From CAMLHU01 sp039917855 (lineage in GTDB: Bacteria > Gemmatimonadota > Gemmatimonadetes > Gemmatimonadales > GWC2-71-9): 20,676 nt of DNA. Position 1 is the first letter of the stretch; every line of letters starts with the position of its first letter. The stretch covers positions 1 to 20,676 of the forward strand of contig JBDSIR010000046.1 of assembly GCA_039917855.1 (NCBI GenBank), written 5' to 3'. Positions 7,267 to 14,155 of the stretch are shown here, in pieces. The notes beneath the pieces are model-generated. The model made no database searches and was not told where the DNA came from. It was given only the letters and a program-made list of their open reading frames with translations. The translations under genes and the position numbers were made by a program.

Positions 7267-7917
7267 GTGGCGGATATGCTCAGCAAGCTGACCGGAGATA
7301 CCCAGGGACGCCTCCTGAACCTCCTCCGGCGCGCTCCCAAGACGATCACCGAGCTCTCCCAAGCCTTGTCGCTGACCGACAACGCCGTCCGGACCCATAT
7401 CGCCGCCCTCAGCCGCGATGGGTTGGTCGAGCAGGTCGGCACCAAGCGCGATACCGGCGGAAAGCCGGCTCGGCAGTACGGCCTCACTGAAGTTGGGGGG
7501 GAGCTGTTCCCCAAGGCCTACGCCGCCGCCCTGAGCGGCCTGGTAGAGGAGATCGTCCGCACCGAGGGGTGGGAGCGGGCGGTGACGCTTCTGCAGGGCG
7601 TGGGGACGAGGGCCGCGGCAGGGGTGGCCGCTCCGAACGACCTCAACGGTCGGGTGGAAGTGGCCGCCACGACCCTGCGCGCGCTGGGGGCCGATCTCGA
7701 TGTCATCCGCGACGGTCCCCGCTGGGAGCTCAAGGGCTACGCCTGCCCGCTCTCCGCGGTCACCGCCGGGCACCCTCAGGTCTGTGCACTGGTCACCGCG
7801 CTCGTCGCCGAGATCACCGGGCGGCCGGTCACCGAGTGCTGCGAGCGGGGCGATCGGCCCCGTTGTCGGTTCACCCTCTCGGAGTCTAGAGCCGAGAGTC
7901 TAGAGTTGAGAGTCTAG
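7267..7917 (+). CDS. SufR-like winged-helix regulator with C-terminal cysteine cluster
   Basis: This 216-residue regulator has an N-terminal winged helix (about 8-80: ITELSQALSLTDNAVRTHIAALSRDGLV recognition region, then a basic wing GTKRDTGGKPARQYGLT) and a C-terminal effector domain. The latter carries Cys160 (GYACPLS), Cys173 (PQVCALV), Cys191-Cys192 and Cys200, the arrangement of the SufR branch that binds an iron-sulfur cluster. The start is GTG 7267, four bases after AAGGAG. It is divergent from the DUF4142-cupredoxin operon, and a palindrome sits between them, so it probably senses Fe-S, redox or metal state and represses that operon and itself. The last 11 residues and the stop codon are encoded by the first three units of a 14-bp repeat array, so the native C-terminus appears to have been replaced. 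Confidence 0.8.
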   Translation: MADMLSKLTGDTQGRLLNLLRRAPKTITELSQALSLTDNAVRTHIAALSRDGLVEQVGTKRDTGGKPARQYGLTEVGGELFPKAYAAALSGLVEEIVRTEGWERAVTLLQGVGTRAAAGVAAPNDLNGRVEVAATTLRALGADLDVIRDGPRWELKGYACPLSAVTAGHPQVCALVTALVAEITGRPVTECCERGDRPRCRFTLSESRAESLELRV

Positions 7918-7923
7918 AGTCGA
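7882..7923 (+). repeat. Three tandem 14-bp units (TCTAGAG array)
   Basis: Units at 7882-7895, 7896-7909 and 7910-7923 read GAGTCTAGAG followed by CCGA, TTGA and TCGA. The array supplies the end and TAG stop of the SufR-like gene and runs directly into the left arm of the hairpin element at 7916-7971. Confidence 0.85.
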
Positions 7924-7971
7924 GAGGGGTGCCGGCGGCCATGATCTCCACCTGCACACCTCACAACTCTT
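7916..7971. repeat. Dispersed hairpin element, copy 1
   Basis: The left arm (7916-7931, containing GAGTCGAGAGGGGTG) and right arm (7955-7971, CACACCTCACAACTCTT) form an imperfect inverted repeat around a loop containing ATGATCTCC. About 55-60 bases align with copy 2 at 14156-14214, including the loop motif. It lies between the regulator gene and the converging gene at 8242-8865, so it may also end transcription in both directions. Confidence 0.75.
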
Positions 7972-8003
7972 CCCTGTTTCGCGCTCTCGCGATGCTCTGG
8001 CGG

Positions 8004-8079
8004 CTAGAAGCCCCCCCACCGCCACCACCGCCGCCGCCGAACCCCCACCGGCTCGAGCTCCGCGGCTGGGAGGTCATCG
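8004..8079 (-). pseudogene. Stray 3' tail of a DUF2207 gene
   Basis: This segment repeats the end of the intact DUF2207 gene at 14284-14381: the run encoding MTSQPRSSS, the glycine tail and the TAG stop (8004-8006). The tract GCTCGAGCTCCGCGGCTGGG and the bases after it are identical up to 8079, where similarity stops abruptly. A changed C-tract puts the glycine tail out of frame with its stop. Sequence between the hairpin element and this tail also resembles the corresponding stretch at 14255-14283, so a larger block was copied or moved. Confidence 0.7.
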
Positions 8080-8231
8080 ACAAGCTCCTGGCCGAACACG
8101 AGATCTTCCGGAACGACCGCTTCCTGCTGCAGTTCGAGGTCGGAGTGATGCCGCAGCGCGAACTCCTGCGCGCGATCGAACTCGACGGTACCGTGGTGGC
8201 ACCGGCAGTGCGGAAGGCGACGGCAGCGTGA
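8080..8231 (+). pseudogene. C-terminal fragment of a luciferase-family flavin monooxygenase
   Basis: The plus strand from the junction reads about 50 codons to TGA with good GC3 and no start of its own. The peptide around RFLLQFEVGVMPQRELLRAI followed by a VAPAVR segment resembles the closing strand and helix of LLM-class flavin-dependent oxidoreductases. The other 250 or more residues of such an enzyme are absent; upstream the DNA switches to the DUF2207 tail. An in-frame ATG at 7929 makes a 100-codon open frame across the junction, but its first half is antisense to the DUF2207 tail, so it is a chimera and not a designed gene. The family call rests on motif memory and is moderate. Confidence 0.5.
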
Positions 8232-8241
8232 GTCCGCGCCG

Positions 8242-8865
8242 CTACGACCCCGTGATCCCCACCAGCCGCCGGGCGATCGGGTCGTAGCGAACCAGCAGCA
8301 CCATTCCCGCCACGAACGTGACCCTCGCGTCGAACCGGAGCTCGGGCGGGAGGCGGTCCTGCCGCTGGCGCCGCAATTCCTCCAGTTCCCGCCGCTCCCG
8401 GTCGGCCGGACCCGGCCGCCACACGCCATCGTCCGGCGGCTCGGCCCCTTCCTCCGACCCGGTTCCGACACTGTCGGCGAGAGTCACCTCCACGCGGAGA
8501 CGATGCTCCCCCGGTACGAGGGGGAACGCGCGCAGCATGTGGATCGCCCGGTCGCCCCGAAGGCCGCCCCCGGTCACGGTGTCCACCGCCAAGGTGACCT
8601 CGTTGTCCCGCACCCGGACGATGTATCGGGCCGGGCGGCCCTCGCACTCGATCTCGCGCCGCATATGCGCCGGACGGGAGGCGAGTTCCTCTGCGCTCAC
8701 TCGCCGGCATTCCTCGATGCGCTGGGGACGCCCGCTCCAGGAGAGCCTGAGGAGCGCCTCGTCCCCGGTCGCGGTCGCATAGGGGGCACGGGAGAGCGCC
8801 ACGATCGCCGCCGTGACAGCGAGGGCGAGGGCACCGCCGGCAACGCGACGCAGAATCACCCTCAT
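8242..8865 (-). CDS. Membrane-anchored protein of unknown function, partner of the cytochrome b fusion
   Basis: This 207-residue protein has one N-terminal signal anchor (about 6-25: basic start, then GGALALAVTAAIVALS) followed by a soluble, probably extracytoplasmic domain. Beta-rich segments (about 80-135, including RYIVRVRDNEVTLAVDTVTGG and GEHRLRVEVTLAD) flank a charged helical insertion (about 155-172, DRERRELEELRRQRQDRL), then a closing strand pair. No family is recognised and there are no metal-binding clusters, though three cysteines are scattered. Its ATG overlaps the stop of the cytochrome b-ferredoxin-MvhD gene by 4 bp, so it is co-translated with that gene and probably works with it, for example as an assembly or docking factor (inference). 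Confidence 0.7.
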   Translation of the reverse strand: MRVILRRVAGGALALAVTAAIVALSRAPYATATGDEALLRLSWSGRPQRIEECRRVSAEELASRPAHMRREIECEGRPARYIVRVRDNEVTLAVDTVTGGGLRGDRAIHMLRAFPLVPGEHRLRVEVTLADSVGTGSEEGAEPPDDGVWRPGPADRERRELEELRRQRQDRLPPELRFDARVTFVAGMVLLVRYDPIARRLVGITGS

Positions 8866-10424
8866 CGGCCCGCTCCGACTTGCACTGGTCCCGGTCGGTC
8901 ACAGGTGAGATCCACCTCGGCCACCGGCTCACCCACCGGTCGGTCGAGAAGTCGCAGGCGCTCCCGGAAATCGCGCACCGCCAGCCGCGCCGCCTCCGAG
9001 TCTCCTCCGCCCACCGCCTCGACCGCCACGCGGCGTCGGTCCACCCGGTCTTGCAACTCCGCCTCCCGGCCTTCGAACATCCGCTGCACCAGCCACCGCG
9101 GCCCTTCCCGGTTGCGGCAGTCGCGCGCCGGACAGGGAAGCACCAGCACTCCGGACGCCCCTCCACGCACGAGGAGCTCCACCACCGACGTGTGCAGGTT
9201 CCCGGCACAGTCGACCGGATAGACCACCGCCCCCTCTTCGGCAAGCTCCGCGGCCACCCTCCCGGCGCCATAATCGCAGGCGATCGCGACCACCTCGCCC
9301 GGACGTCGCGCGGGGTCGGCCAGGAAGGCGCGCACCCCCTCGAGCTGGTCACGCCCGGTGCGCCCCGGCGGTCCGACCCCCATCGGCGCACACGATCCGG
9401 AACAGACTCCGCAACTGACGCACCGCGCCGGGTCGACCCGGGCCACCACCTCGGCGCGGCCACCGACACGCGGGAGCATCGTGATCGCATCGTACGGACA
9501 GTCCCACGAGCACTGCCAGCAACCCACGCAGATCGCTTCATTCACGACCGAGGGGGGCCGGAGTTCGGCGGGGGGATGGGTCCATCTCGGGATCAGCAGG
9601 AGCGGCAACAGGGCGACCCCACCGGCAAGCCAGACCGCTCCGGCAGGAAGGCTCGACGTGAGCGGGAGCCACGCCGCGTAGAACCAGTCGAGCGTGAGGC
9701 CGGCCGGAAGGGAGAAGGCGCTGCCCTCCGGGCTCATCGACACCGGCGCGACGAGCGCCGCGGCGAACAGGAGACCGACCACACCCCAGAGCAGTGGCCG
9801 CGGCGGAAGGAGGGTGGGCCGCGCCAGCCGCGAGACGTGAAGCCAGAGCACCAGCCCCAGGCCGAGGGGGACGGTGATATGAAGGAAGAGGATCAGGAAG
9901 AAGAAGGTGCCGGGGACCGGGCGCTCGCCCATGAAAGTGCGGCCCACCGGCTCGGAGAGGATCGGGAGGGCGTCGAGGATGCGCGCTCCTTCGACCGCGA
10001 GGGTCCGGCCGAAGGTGTCCCAGACCAGGACGAAGCCCGTGACCCCCGAAAAGATCACCACCCCGAAGAGGACGACCCCGGACATCCAGGCGAGGGCGCG
10101 CGGGCCCCAGGTGCGGCGCTGGACGAAGAGTCGGAAGGCGTGCACGAGGGTCGCCACCACTGCGGCGTCGGAGGCATAGCGGTGCAATCCCCGCACCCAG
10201 TTGCCGGACCAGGGGTCGGCGGTGATCCGCTGGACCGAGGCCCAGGGGGCGCCCAGCCGATAGAAGAGGAGAAGCCAGAGCCCCGTGACCAGTACGACGA
10301 GGAGGAGTGCCACGACGATGGTCCCGCTCTGGTAGAGCGGGTTGCGGGAGGGACCGTAGAGGCGATCGAGGAGGGCGTCGGCCGCGGCCAGCAGCCGCCG
10401 AAGGACAGGATCGATGAAGGCCAT
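8862..10424 (-). CDS. Cytochrome b / 2x[4Fe-4S] ferredoxin / MvhD-like fusion protein
   Basis: The start is set at ATG 10424 (MAFIDPVLRR), which gives the normal amphipathic N-terminus of a cytochrome b; an open frame reaching 10673 would cross the divergent oxidase promoter. The protein has 520 residues in three modules. Residues 1-200 are a four-helix cytochrome b core with two bis-histidine pairs, His81/His95 and His182/His196, each 14 apart as in bc1 cytochrome b. Two or three more helices follow (about 211-278). Residues 296-350 hold two 4Fe-4S motifs (Cys299-302-305-309 and Cys335-338-341-345). Residues 375-450 resemble MvhD/FrhD hydrogenase iron-sulfur subunits (CDYGA, CAGN, PCPARDC). 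It probably links the quinone pool to an iron-sulfur chain. It has an overlapping partner gene and is divergent from a heme-copper operon; the exact partner and direction of electron flow are unknown. Confidence 0.85.
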   Translation of the reverse strand: MAFIDPVLRRLLAAADALLDRLYGPSRNPLYQSGTIVVALLLVVLVTGLWLLLFYRLGAPWASVQRITADPWSGNWVRGLHRYASDAAVVATLVHAFRLFVQRRTWGPRALAWMSGVVLFGVVIFSGVTGFVLVWDTFGRTLAVEGARILDALPILSEPVGRTFMGERPVPGTFFFLILFLHITVPLGLGLVLWLHVSRLARPTLLPPRPLLWGVVGLLFAAALVAPVSMSPEGSAFSLPAGLTLDWFYAAWLPLTSSLPAGAVWLAGGVALLPLLLIPRWTHPPAELRPPSVVNEAICVGCWQCSWDCPYDAITMLPRVGGRAEVVARVDPARCVSCGVCSGSCAPMGVGPPGRTGRDQLEGVRAFLADPARRPGEVVAIACDYGAGRVAAELAEEGAVVYPVDCAGNLHTSVVELLVRGGASGVLVLPCPARDCRNREGPRWLVQRMFEGREAELQDRVDRRRVAVEAVGGGDSEAARLAVRDFRERLRLLDRPVGEPVAEVDLTCDRPGPVQVGAGR

Positions 10425-10575
10425 GATACAGAGAGAATAACCCGCCCCCCCCCTCCAGTCACTATGAAGACTCCCTAAGGCCACGATGAAATTCCTCCCC
10501 CCCTTCTTGTGCGGAGGGGCGGAGCACCCCAAACTCATTGTAATCTTCACCCTCACATCCGCTTCAGGAGATCCC
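10425..10575. promoter_or_regulatory. Divergent promoter region between cytochrome b fusion and heme-copper operon
   Basis: This 151-bp intergenic stretch must contain both promoters. It is less GC-rich near 10537-10560 (AAACTCATTGTAATCTTCAC) and contains a C-tract near 10442-10455. No pair of -35/-10 hexamers is clear enough to place a start site, and I found no obvious FNR- or NsrR-type palindrome. GGAG at 10567-10570 serves the first oxidase gene. Confidence 0.4.
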
Positions 10576-10749
10576 ATGACGCAGGGCACCAACGCGCCCG
10601 ATCCGGGCACGCCGCCCCTCCCGCTGGGGCAACGGTTGTTCGACAACATCTTCCTGCTGCTCGCCGCCGGCATCCTCGTGATGGCGGTGCTTTACACCGG
10701 CTGGGGGCTCTGGGAGATCCTCACCCTGCCGGCCACTCCGCTGCCCTGA
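10576..10749 (+). CDS. Small single-helix subunit of a heme-copper complex
   Basis: This 57-residue protein has a proline-rich N-terminus, one membrane helix (about 23-48, ending WGLWEIL) and a short tail. It starts at ATG 10576 with CAGGAG six bases upstream and is the first gene of the subunit II-subunit I-SCO operon, ending seven bases before subunit II. Position, size and topology match the small subunit IIa found with ba3-type complexes, which lacks cofactors and packs against subunits I and II. Assignment rests mainly on context because such peptides diverge quickly. Confidence 0.65.
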   Translation: MTQGTNAPDPGTPPLPLGQRLFDNIFLLLAAGILVMAVLYTGWGLWEILTLPATPLP

Positions 10750-10756
10750 GGCGCCC

Positions 10757-11341
10757 ATGACACCCAAGACCCATACCGGACTCGACTCACCCCCCACGAT
10801 CTGGTGGACGCCGGCCCACCGGTCGGAAAAGATGTGGGTGGGTATCGCCTTCGCTTGGTGCATGGTGCTCTTCGCGATGATGCCGCTCTGGCACCTCAAG
10901 GGAGGCCAGAACCCCTCCGGCATCCGCCGCCGCACCGACCCCGCGGCATTCTACAAGCGGACCTCGGAGTTCATCGCCCAGTACAAGGTGGGCGAGGACC
11001 GCGGCATGCCGATCGTCGAGCCGCCGCCGGGGAGCGACATCTACCTGGCGGGGATGGCCTTCCAGTGGACGCCGATCCTGCGCCTGCGCGAAGGGGCGGA
11101 ATACACGCTCCACATCTCCTCGCTCGACGTGAACCATGGGTTCTCCCTCTTCCCGGTGAACGTCAACTTCCAGGTGGTCCCCGGCTACGACTATGGGCTG
11201 CGGATCACCCCCAATCGCGCCGGCGACTATCGCATCGTGTGCAACGAGTTCTGCGGCATCGGGCACCATACAATGGTGGGCCGGGTGATCGTGCTTGACA
11301 GCACCGGTGCCGAGCCGGCCGCCACCGCGGGGGTCCGATGA
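10757..11341 (+). CDS. Heme-copper complex subunit II with CuA site
   Basis: This 194-residue protein has one N-terminal membrane helix (about 26-46) and a cupredoxin domain on the periplasmic side. The binuclear CuA ligands are complete: His127 in VNHGFS and the CNEFCGIGHHTM motif giving Cys162, Cys166, His170 and Met173, with Glu164 as the usual backbone-carbonyl ligand position. This is the electron entry site accepting from cytochrome c or a cupredoxin. The short form with one helix is typical of ba3-type (B-family) enzymes. Its stop overlaps the subunit I start (ATGA at 11338-11341). No heme c motif is present. Confidence 0.93.
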   Translation: MTPKTHTGLDSPPTIWWTPAHRSEKMWVGIAFAWCMVLFAMMPLWHLKGGQNPSGIRRRTDPAAFYKRTSEFIAQYKVGEDRGMPIVEPPPGSDIYLAGMAFQWTPILRLREGAEYTLHISSLDVNHGFSLFPVNVNFQVVPGYDYGLRITPNRAGDYRIVCNEFCGIGHHTMVGRVIVLDSTGAEPAATAGVR

Positions 11342-13065
11342 ACACGTTCCGGCAGTGCCCCGTCACCGGGCGCCAGATCCACCTGCCCGGGGAACAGCTG
11401 GTCAAGGCCAACGCCGTGGTCTCGGTCGTGGCCCTCCTCATCGGCGCCATTGCCGCGATCCTGCTGGTGCTCACCCGCTGGCAGGCGGTCCACCTCCTCC
11501 CCGCCGAGTGGTTCTACCGCGTGCTCACCGCCCATGGCATGAGCATGCTGATCTTCTTCATCATCTTCTTCGAGATGGCGGTATTGCAGTTCACCAGCAC
11601 GGCGCTCCTGAACGCGCGGGCCGTGGCCATCAAGCTCAGCTGGGCCGCCTTCGGTCTGATGGTCGGTGGCGCCGTGATGGTCGAGACCATGATCTGGAGC
11701 GGCAAGGCCGACGTCCTCTTCACCTCCTACGTGCCGCTCCGGGCCCACCCGCTCTACTACCTCGGCATCATCCTCTTCGCGGTCGGCGCCCTGGTGGTGA
11801 CGGGGACCTTCTTCGCCAACCTGGTCGTGGCCAAGCGTGAAAAGACCTACCAGGGCTCGCTCCCGCTGGTGGTCTATGGCGCGGCCACGGCGGCGATCAT
11901 CGCCGTCATCACCCTGTTGCACGGGGCCGCGATCTACGTCCCCACCTTCCTCTGGTCGCTGGGGCTGATGCGGGTGGACCCGGAGGTCTACCGGCTCATC
12001 TGGTGGGCGCTGGGCCACTCCTCGCAGCAGATCAACGTGGCCGCGATGGTGGCCATCTGGTACATGCTCGGCGCCCTGACCGTGGGCGCGGTGGTCATCA
12101 ACGAGAAGATCAGTCGCTTCGCCTTCGTGCTCTACATCCTCTTCATCTCGATGGCCTCGGCCCACCATCTCCTGGTCGACCCCGGCATGGGGCCCGAGTG
12201 GAAGGTGGTCAACACCAGCTACTTCATGTACATGGCGGTGCTCGCGAGCATGATCCACGGCTTCACCGTCCCCGCGGGGATGGAGCTGGGCCAGCGGCTC
12301 CGGGGCGTGGGAACCGGCCTGTTCGGGTGGTTGCGGCACGGCCCCTGGGGCGACCCCGGGTTCAGCTCGCTGGTCTTCTCGGTGGTCGTCTTTGGTTTCG
12401 TGGGTGGCATCACCGGGGTCACCATCGGCACCGAGCAGATCAACATCATCGTGCACAACACCCTGCGGTCGCCGGGCCATTTCCACGCCACGGTCGTGAG
12501 CGGCACGGCGATGGCCTTCATGGGGGCCACCTACTATCTCCTCCCACTCGTCTTCCAGCGCAAGGTGGCGTTCTGGGGCTTTGCCCGCATCCAGCCCTAC
12601 CTCTTCGCGATCGGGATGCTCATCTTCACCATCGCCATGACCTTCGCGGGGAGCTTCGGGGTCCCCCGGCGGCACTGGGACATCAGCTTCAGCCAGGCCC
12701 CGTTCGACGTCCCGTTCGATCCCGCGGTGGATCTGATCCTTGCGGTCATGGCCATCGGGGGTCTGCTGGCCGCCACGGCGGCGCTCGGGTTCGTGGCCAT
12801 CGCGGTGAAGTCGGTCTTCTTCGGGGAGCCCCTGGGGGAGATCACCGAAGGGACCGAGATGGTCGGGGTACCGCGCGGGATCACCCATCCGCCGCGCCAC
12901 GCGGCGAATGTCGATGAACTCAACGCGGCCCTGCACGCACCGGGACGCGGTCTGATGGGCCCGGCGCCGGGGACCTTGGTCCTGGTCTTCGTGTTCCTGG
13001 CGGCCTTCATCCTGTACTTCTTCGTCAACTGGAAGGCGCTCTCATTTGTCTGGAAGATCGGCTGA
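11338..13065 (+). CDS. B-family heme-copper subunit I lacking the active-site tyrosine; possible nitric oxide reductase
   Basis: This 575-residue protein has about 13-14 membrane helices and follows the Thermus ba3 subunit I pattern throughout (SAHHLLVDPGMGPEWK, VHNTLRSPGHFHATV, FGVPRRHW). All metal ligands are present: low-spin heme His66 and His383, CuB His227, His276 and His277, high-spin heme His381. The helix VI motif is GHSSQQ where ba3 oxidases have GHPIVY, so the tyrosine crosslinked to the CuB histidine is replaced by Gln231 (codon 12028-12030). The alternative cbb3-type tyrosine six residues before the HH pair is Ile270. Loss of this tyrosine is a mark of nitric oxide reductases in the superfamily, several of which arose from B-family ancestors. 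With CuA and SCO neighbours the complex is certainly built as a respiratory terminal enzyme; whether it reduces NO or O2 needs biochemistry. Confidence 0.9.
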   Translation: MNTFRQCPVTGRQIHLPGEQLVKANAVVSVVALLIGAIAAILLVLTRWQAVHLLPAEWFYRVLTAHGMSMLIFFIIFFEMAVLQFTSTALLNARAVAIKLSWAAFGLMVGGAVMVETMIWSGKADVLFTSYVPLRAHPLYYLGIILFAVGALVVTGTFFANLVVAKREKTYQGSLPLVVYGAATAAIIAVITLLHGAAIYVPTFLWSLGLMRVDPEVYRLIWWALGHSSQQINVAAMVAIWYMLGALTVGAVVINEKISRFAFVLYILFISMASAHHLLVDPGMGPEWKVVNTSYFMYMAVLASMIHGFTVPAGMELGQRLRGVGTGLFGWLRHGPWGDPGFSSLVFSVVVFGFVGGITGVTIGTEQINIIVHNTLRSPGHFHATVVSGTAMAFMGATYYLLPLVFQRKVAFWGFARIQPYLFAIGMLIFTIAMTFAGSFGVPRRHWDISFSQAPFDVPFDPAVDLILAVMAIGGLLAATAALGFVAIAVKSVFFGEPLGEITEGTEMVGVPRGITHPPRHAANVDELNAALHAPGRGLMGPAPGTLVLVFVFLAAFILYFFVNWKALSFVWKIG

Positions 13066-13069
13066 ACGG

Positions 13070-13978
13070 ATGAGTGGTCGGGGGGCGCTCGCCGTGAGCG
13101 CCCTCCTCATCATCCTGTTGATCAGTGCCGCCTGGTGGGCCCTGGCACTCTGGCCCGCCGCGGGGGCGACGCCGGCCTGGCTCGCCCGGACCCGAGAGGT
13201 GTGTTTTGGCGCCGCCCCAGGCGGACTCCCCGACACCGCCGGGTGGATATTGCTCATCGGCGAGCCCTTCGGGCTCCTCGGCATCCTGGTCGCGGTCTGG
13301 GGCGGCGCCCTCCGCGATGGACTCGTCGCGGCCACCGCCCGCTGGCCCGGCCGGATCCTATCGGCCGGCATCGCGGCCACGCTCCTCTTCGGCATCTTCG
13401 CGTCGGCCCGGGTCGTGGCCGAAATGCGGGGGGAGCCGTTCGCCGTCCGATCGGGCCCCACCCCTGACGAGGTGCTCGTCTCGGCCCGGGTGAATGATTC
13501 CGCCCCGGAACTCCGGCTCCTCGACCAGCATGGCGCGACCGTCGACCTCGTCGCCTTCCGCGGCCGGCCGGTGATCGTGACCTTCGGCTACGGCCACTGC
13601 GTGACCGTCTGCCCCGTGACCGTGCGCGCCGCGCGCCTGGCGGTGGAGCGGGAAACGGCGCGCAACCCCGTCCTCCTCGTGGTCACCCTCGATCCCTGGC
13701 GCGACACCCCGACGAGGCTCCCGGTGGTGGCCGCCAATTGGGAGCTCGGCGCGGGGATGCACCTGCTCGGCGGCGGGGTCGATCGGGTCGAGGCCACGCT
13801 CACCGCCTGGCGCATCCCCCGAGTCAGGAACATCGCGACCGGCGACCTGAGCCACCCGGCCATCGTCTACGTGGTGAGCCCCGCCGGGCGCATCGCCTAC
13901 GCGCTCGGCCCCGATGTCGACGCCATCGCGGCCGCGGTCGCCACCTTTCCGGTCCTTCACGGCACCGAACCCCCCTGA
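13070..13978 (+). CDS. SCO-family copper chaperone with N-terminal membrane domain
   Basis: This 302-residue protein starts at ATG 13070, four bases after the subunit I stop. Residues 130-300 are a SCO/PrrC thioredoxin-fold domain with the copper motif GHCVTVCP (Cys177, Cys181), LDPWRDTP and the distal copper ligand His262 in SHPAIVYV. SCO proteins deliver copper to CuA, so this fits the CuA subunit in the same operon. Unusually, the domain is preceded by three membrane helices (about 6-30, 57-80 and 95-117) with a conserved-looking CFG…GLPDTAGWILLIGEP loop, whereas ordinary SCO proteins have one anchor helix. The extension may be an assembly factor fused to the chaperone. Confidence 0.85.
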   Translation: MSGRGALAVSALLIILLISAAWWALALWPAAGATPAWLARTREVCFGAAPGGLPDTAGWILLIGEPFGLLGILVAVWGGALRDGLVAATARWPGRILSAGIAATLLFGIFASARVVAEMRGEPFAVRSGPTPDEVLVSARVNDSAPELRLLDQHGATVDLVAFRGRPVIVTFGYGHCVTVCPVTVRAARLAVERETARNPVLLVVTLDPWRDTPTRLPVVAANWELGAGMHLLGGGVDRVEATLTAWRIPRVRNIATGDLSHPAIVYVVSPAGRIAYALGPDVDAIAAAVATFPVLHGTEPP

Positions 13979-13991
13979 CCATCCCCGCGCT

Positions 13992-14153
13992 CTATTCCCC
14001 CTGAACGAGCAGGGCCCCCCGCATCATCGGATGGAGGGCGCACGCATAGGCCGCCTCGCCGCTCCCCCGCGCCACGATCATGGCGCTGTCCCCCGGTGCG
14101 ATCGCGTCGGTATTCCAGCCGTAGGGACCATCCGTGGTCGACGTGTGCGAAAA
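13992..14153 (-). pseudogene. Truncated cupredoxin (C-terminal half)
   Basis: The minus strand encodes about 53 residues ending at TAG (13992-13994) that match the second half of the intact cupredoxin: FSHTSTT (first copper His, codon at 14145-14147), GWNTDAIAPGDSAM, and AYACALHPMMRG with the Cys-His-Met copper cluster. The signal peptide and first half are missing; upstream the frame runs into the hairpin element and meets a stop near 14205 with no start. The gene was probably cut by the repeat or by a rearrangement ending there. Lying beside the heme-copper operon, it may once have encoded an electron donor for that complex (inference). Confidence 0.75.
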
Positions 14154-14155
14154 GC

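Noticed and set aside
8019..8040. CCG/CCA-rich repeats as a microsatellite or CRISPR-like array
   Set aside because: They are glycine codons of the DUF2207 tail on the other strand, present also in the intact gene at 14288-14330.
7929..8231. A single 100-residue gene with a poly-proline stretch
   Set aside because: The proline run is the antisense of the DUF2207 glycine tail, and the frame crosses a recombination junction; treated as two remnants.
10442..10455. C-tract before the oxidase operon as a phase-variation switch
   Set aside because: It is far from both start codons and no promoter spacing effect can be shown from one sequence.
8880..10478. Long plus-strand open frame (over 500 codons) opposite the cytochrome b fusion
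   Set aside because: It is highly charged, low-complexity and antisense to clear cytochrome b, ferredoxin and MvhD motifs; a shadow caused by high GC.
10425..10673. Upstream extension of the cytochrome b fusion by 83 codons
   Set aside because: It would cover the start of the divergent oxidase operon, and the extra residues look non-coding; ATG 10424 gives a normal cytochrome b N-terminus.
11227..12936. Long minus-strand open frame opposite the heme-copper subunit I gene
   Set aside because: Asp/His/Glu/Gly-rich translation without domains, antisense to an unmistakable heme-copper subunit.
11338..13065. Plain annotation as ba3-type cytochrome c oxidase subunit I
   Set aside because: The overall fold fits, but the active-site tyrosine is missing at both known positions, so O2 reduction should not be assumed.
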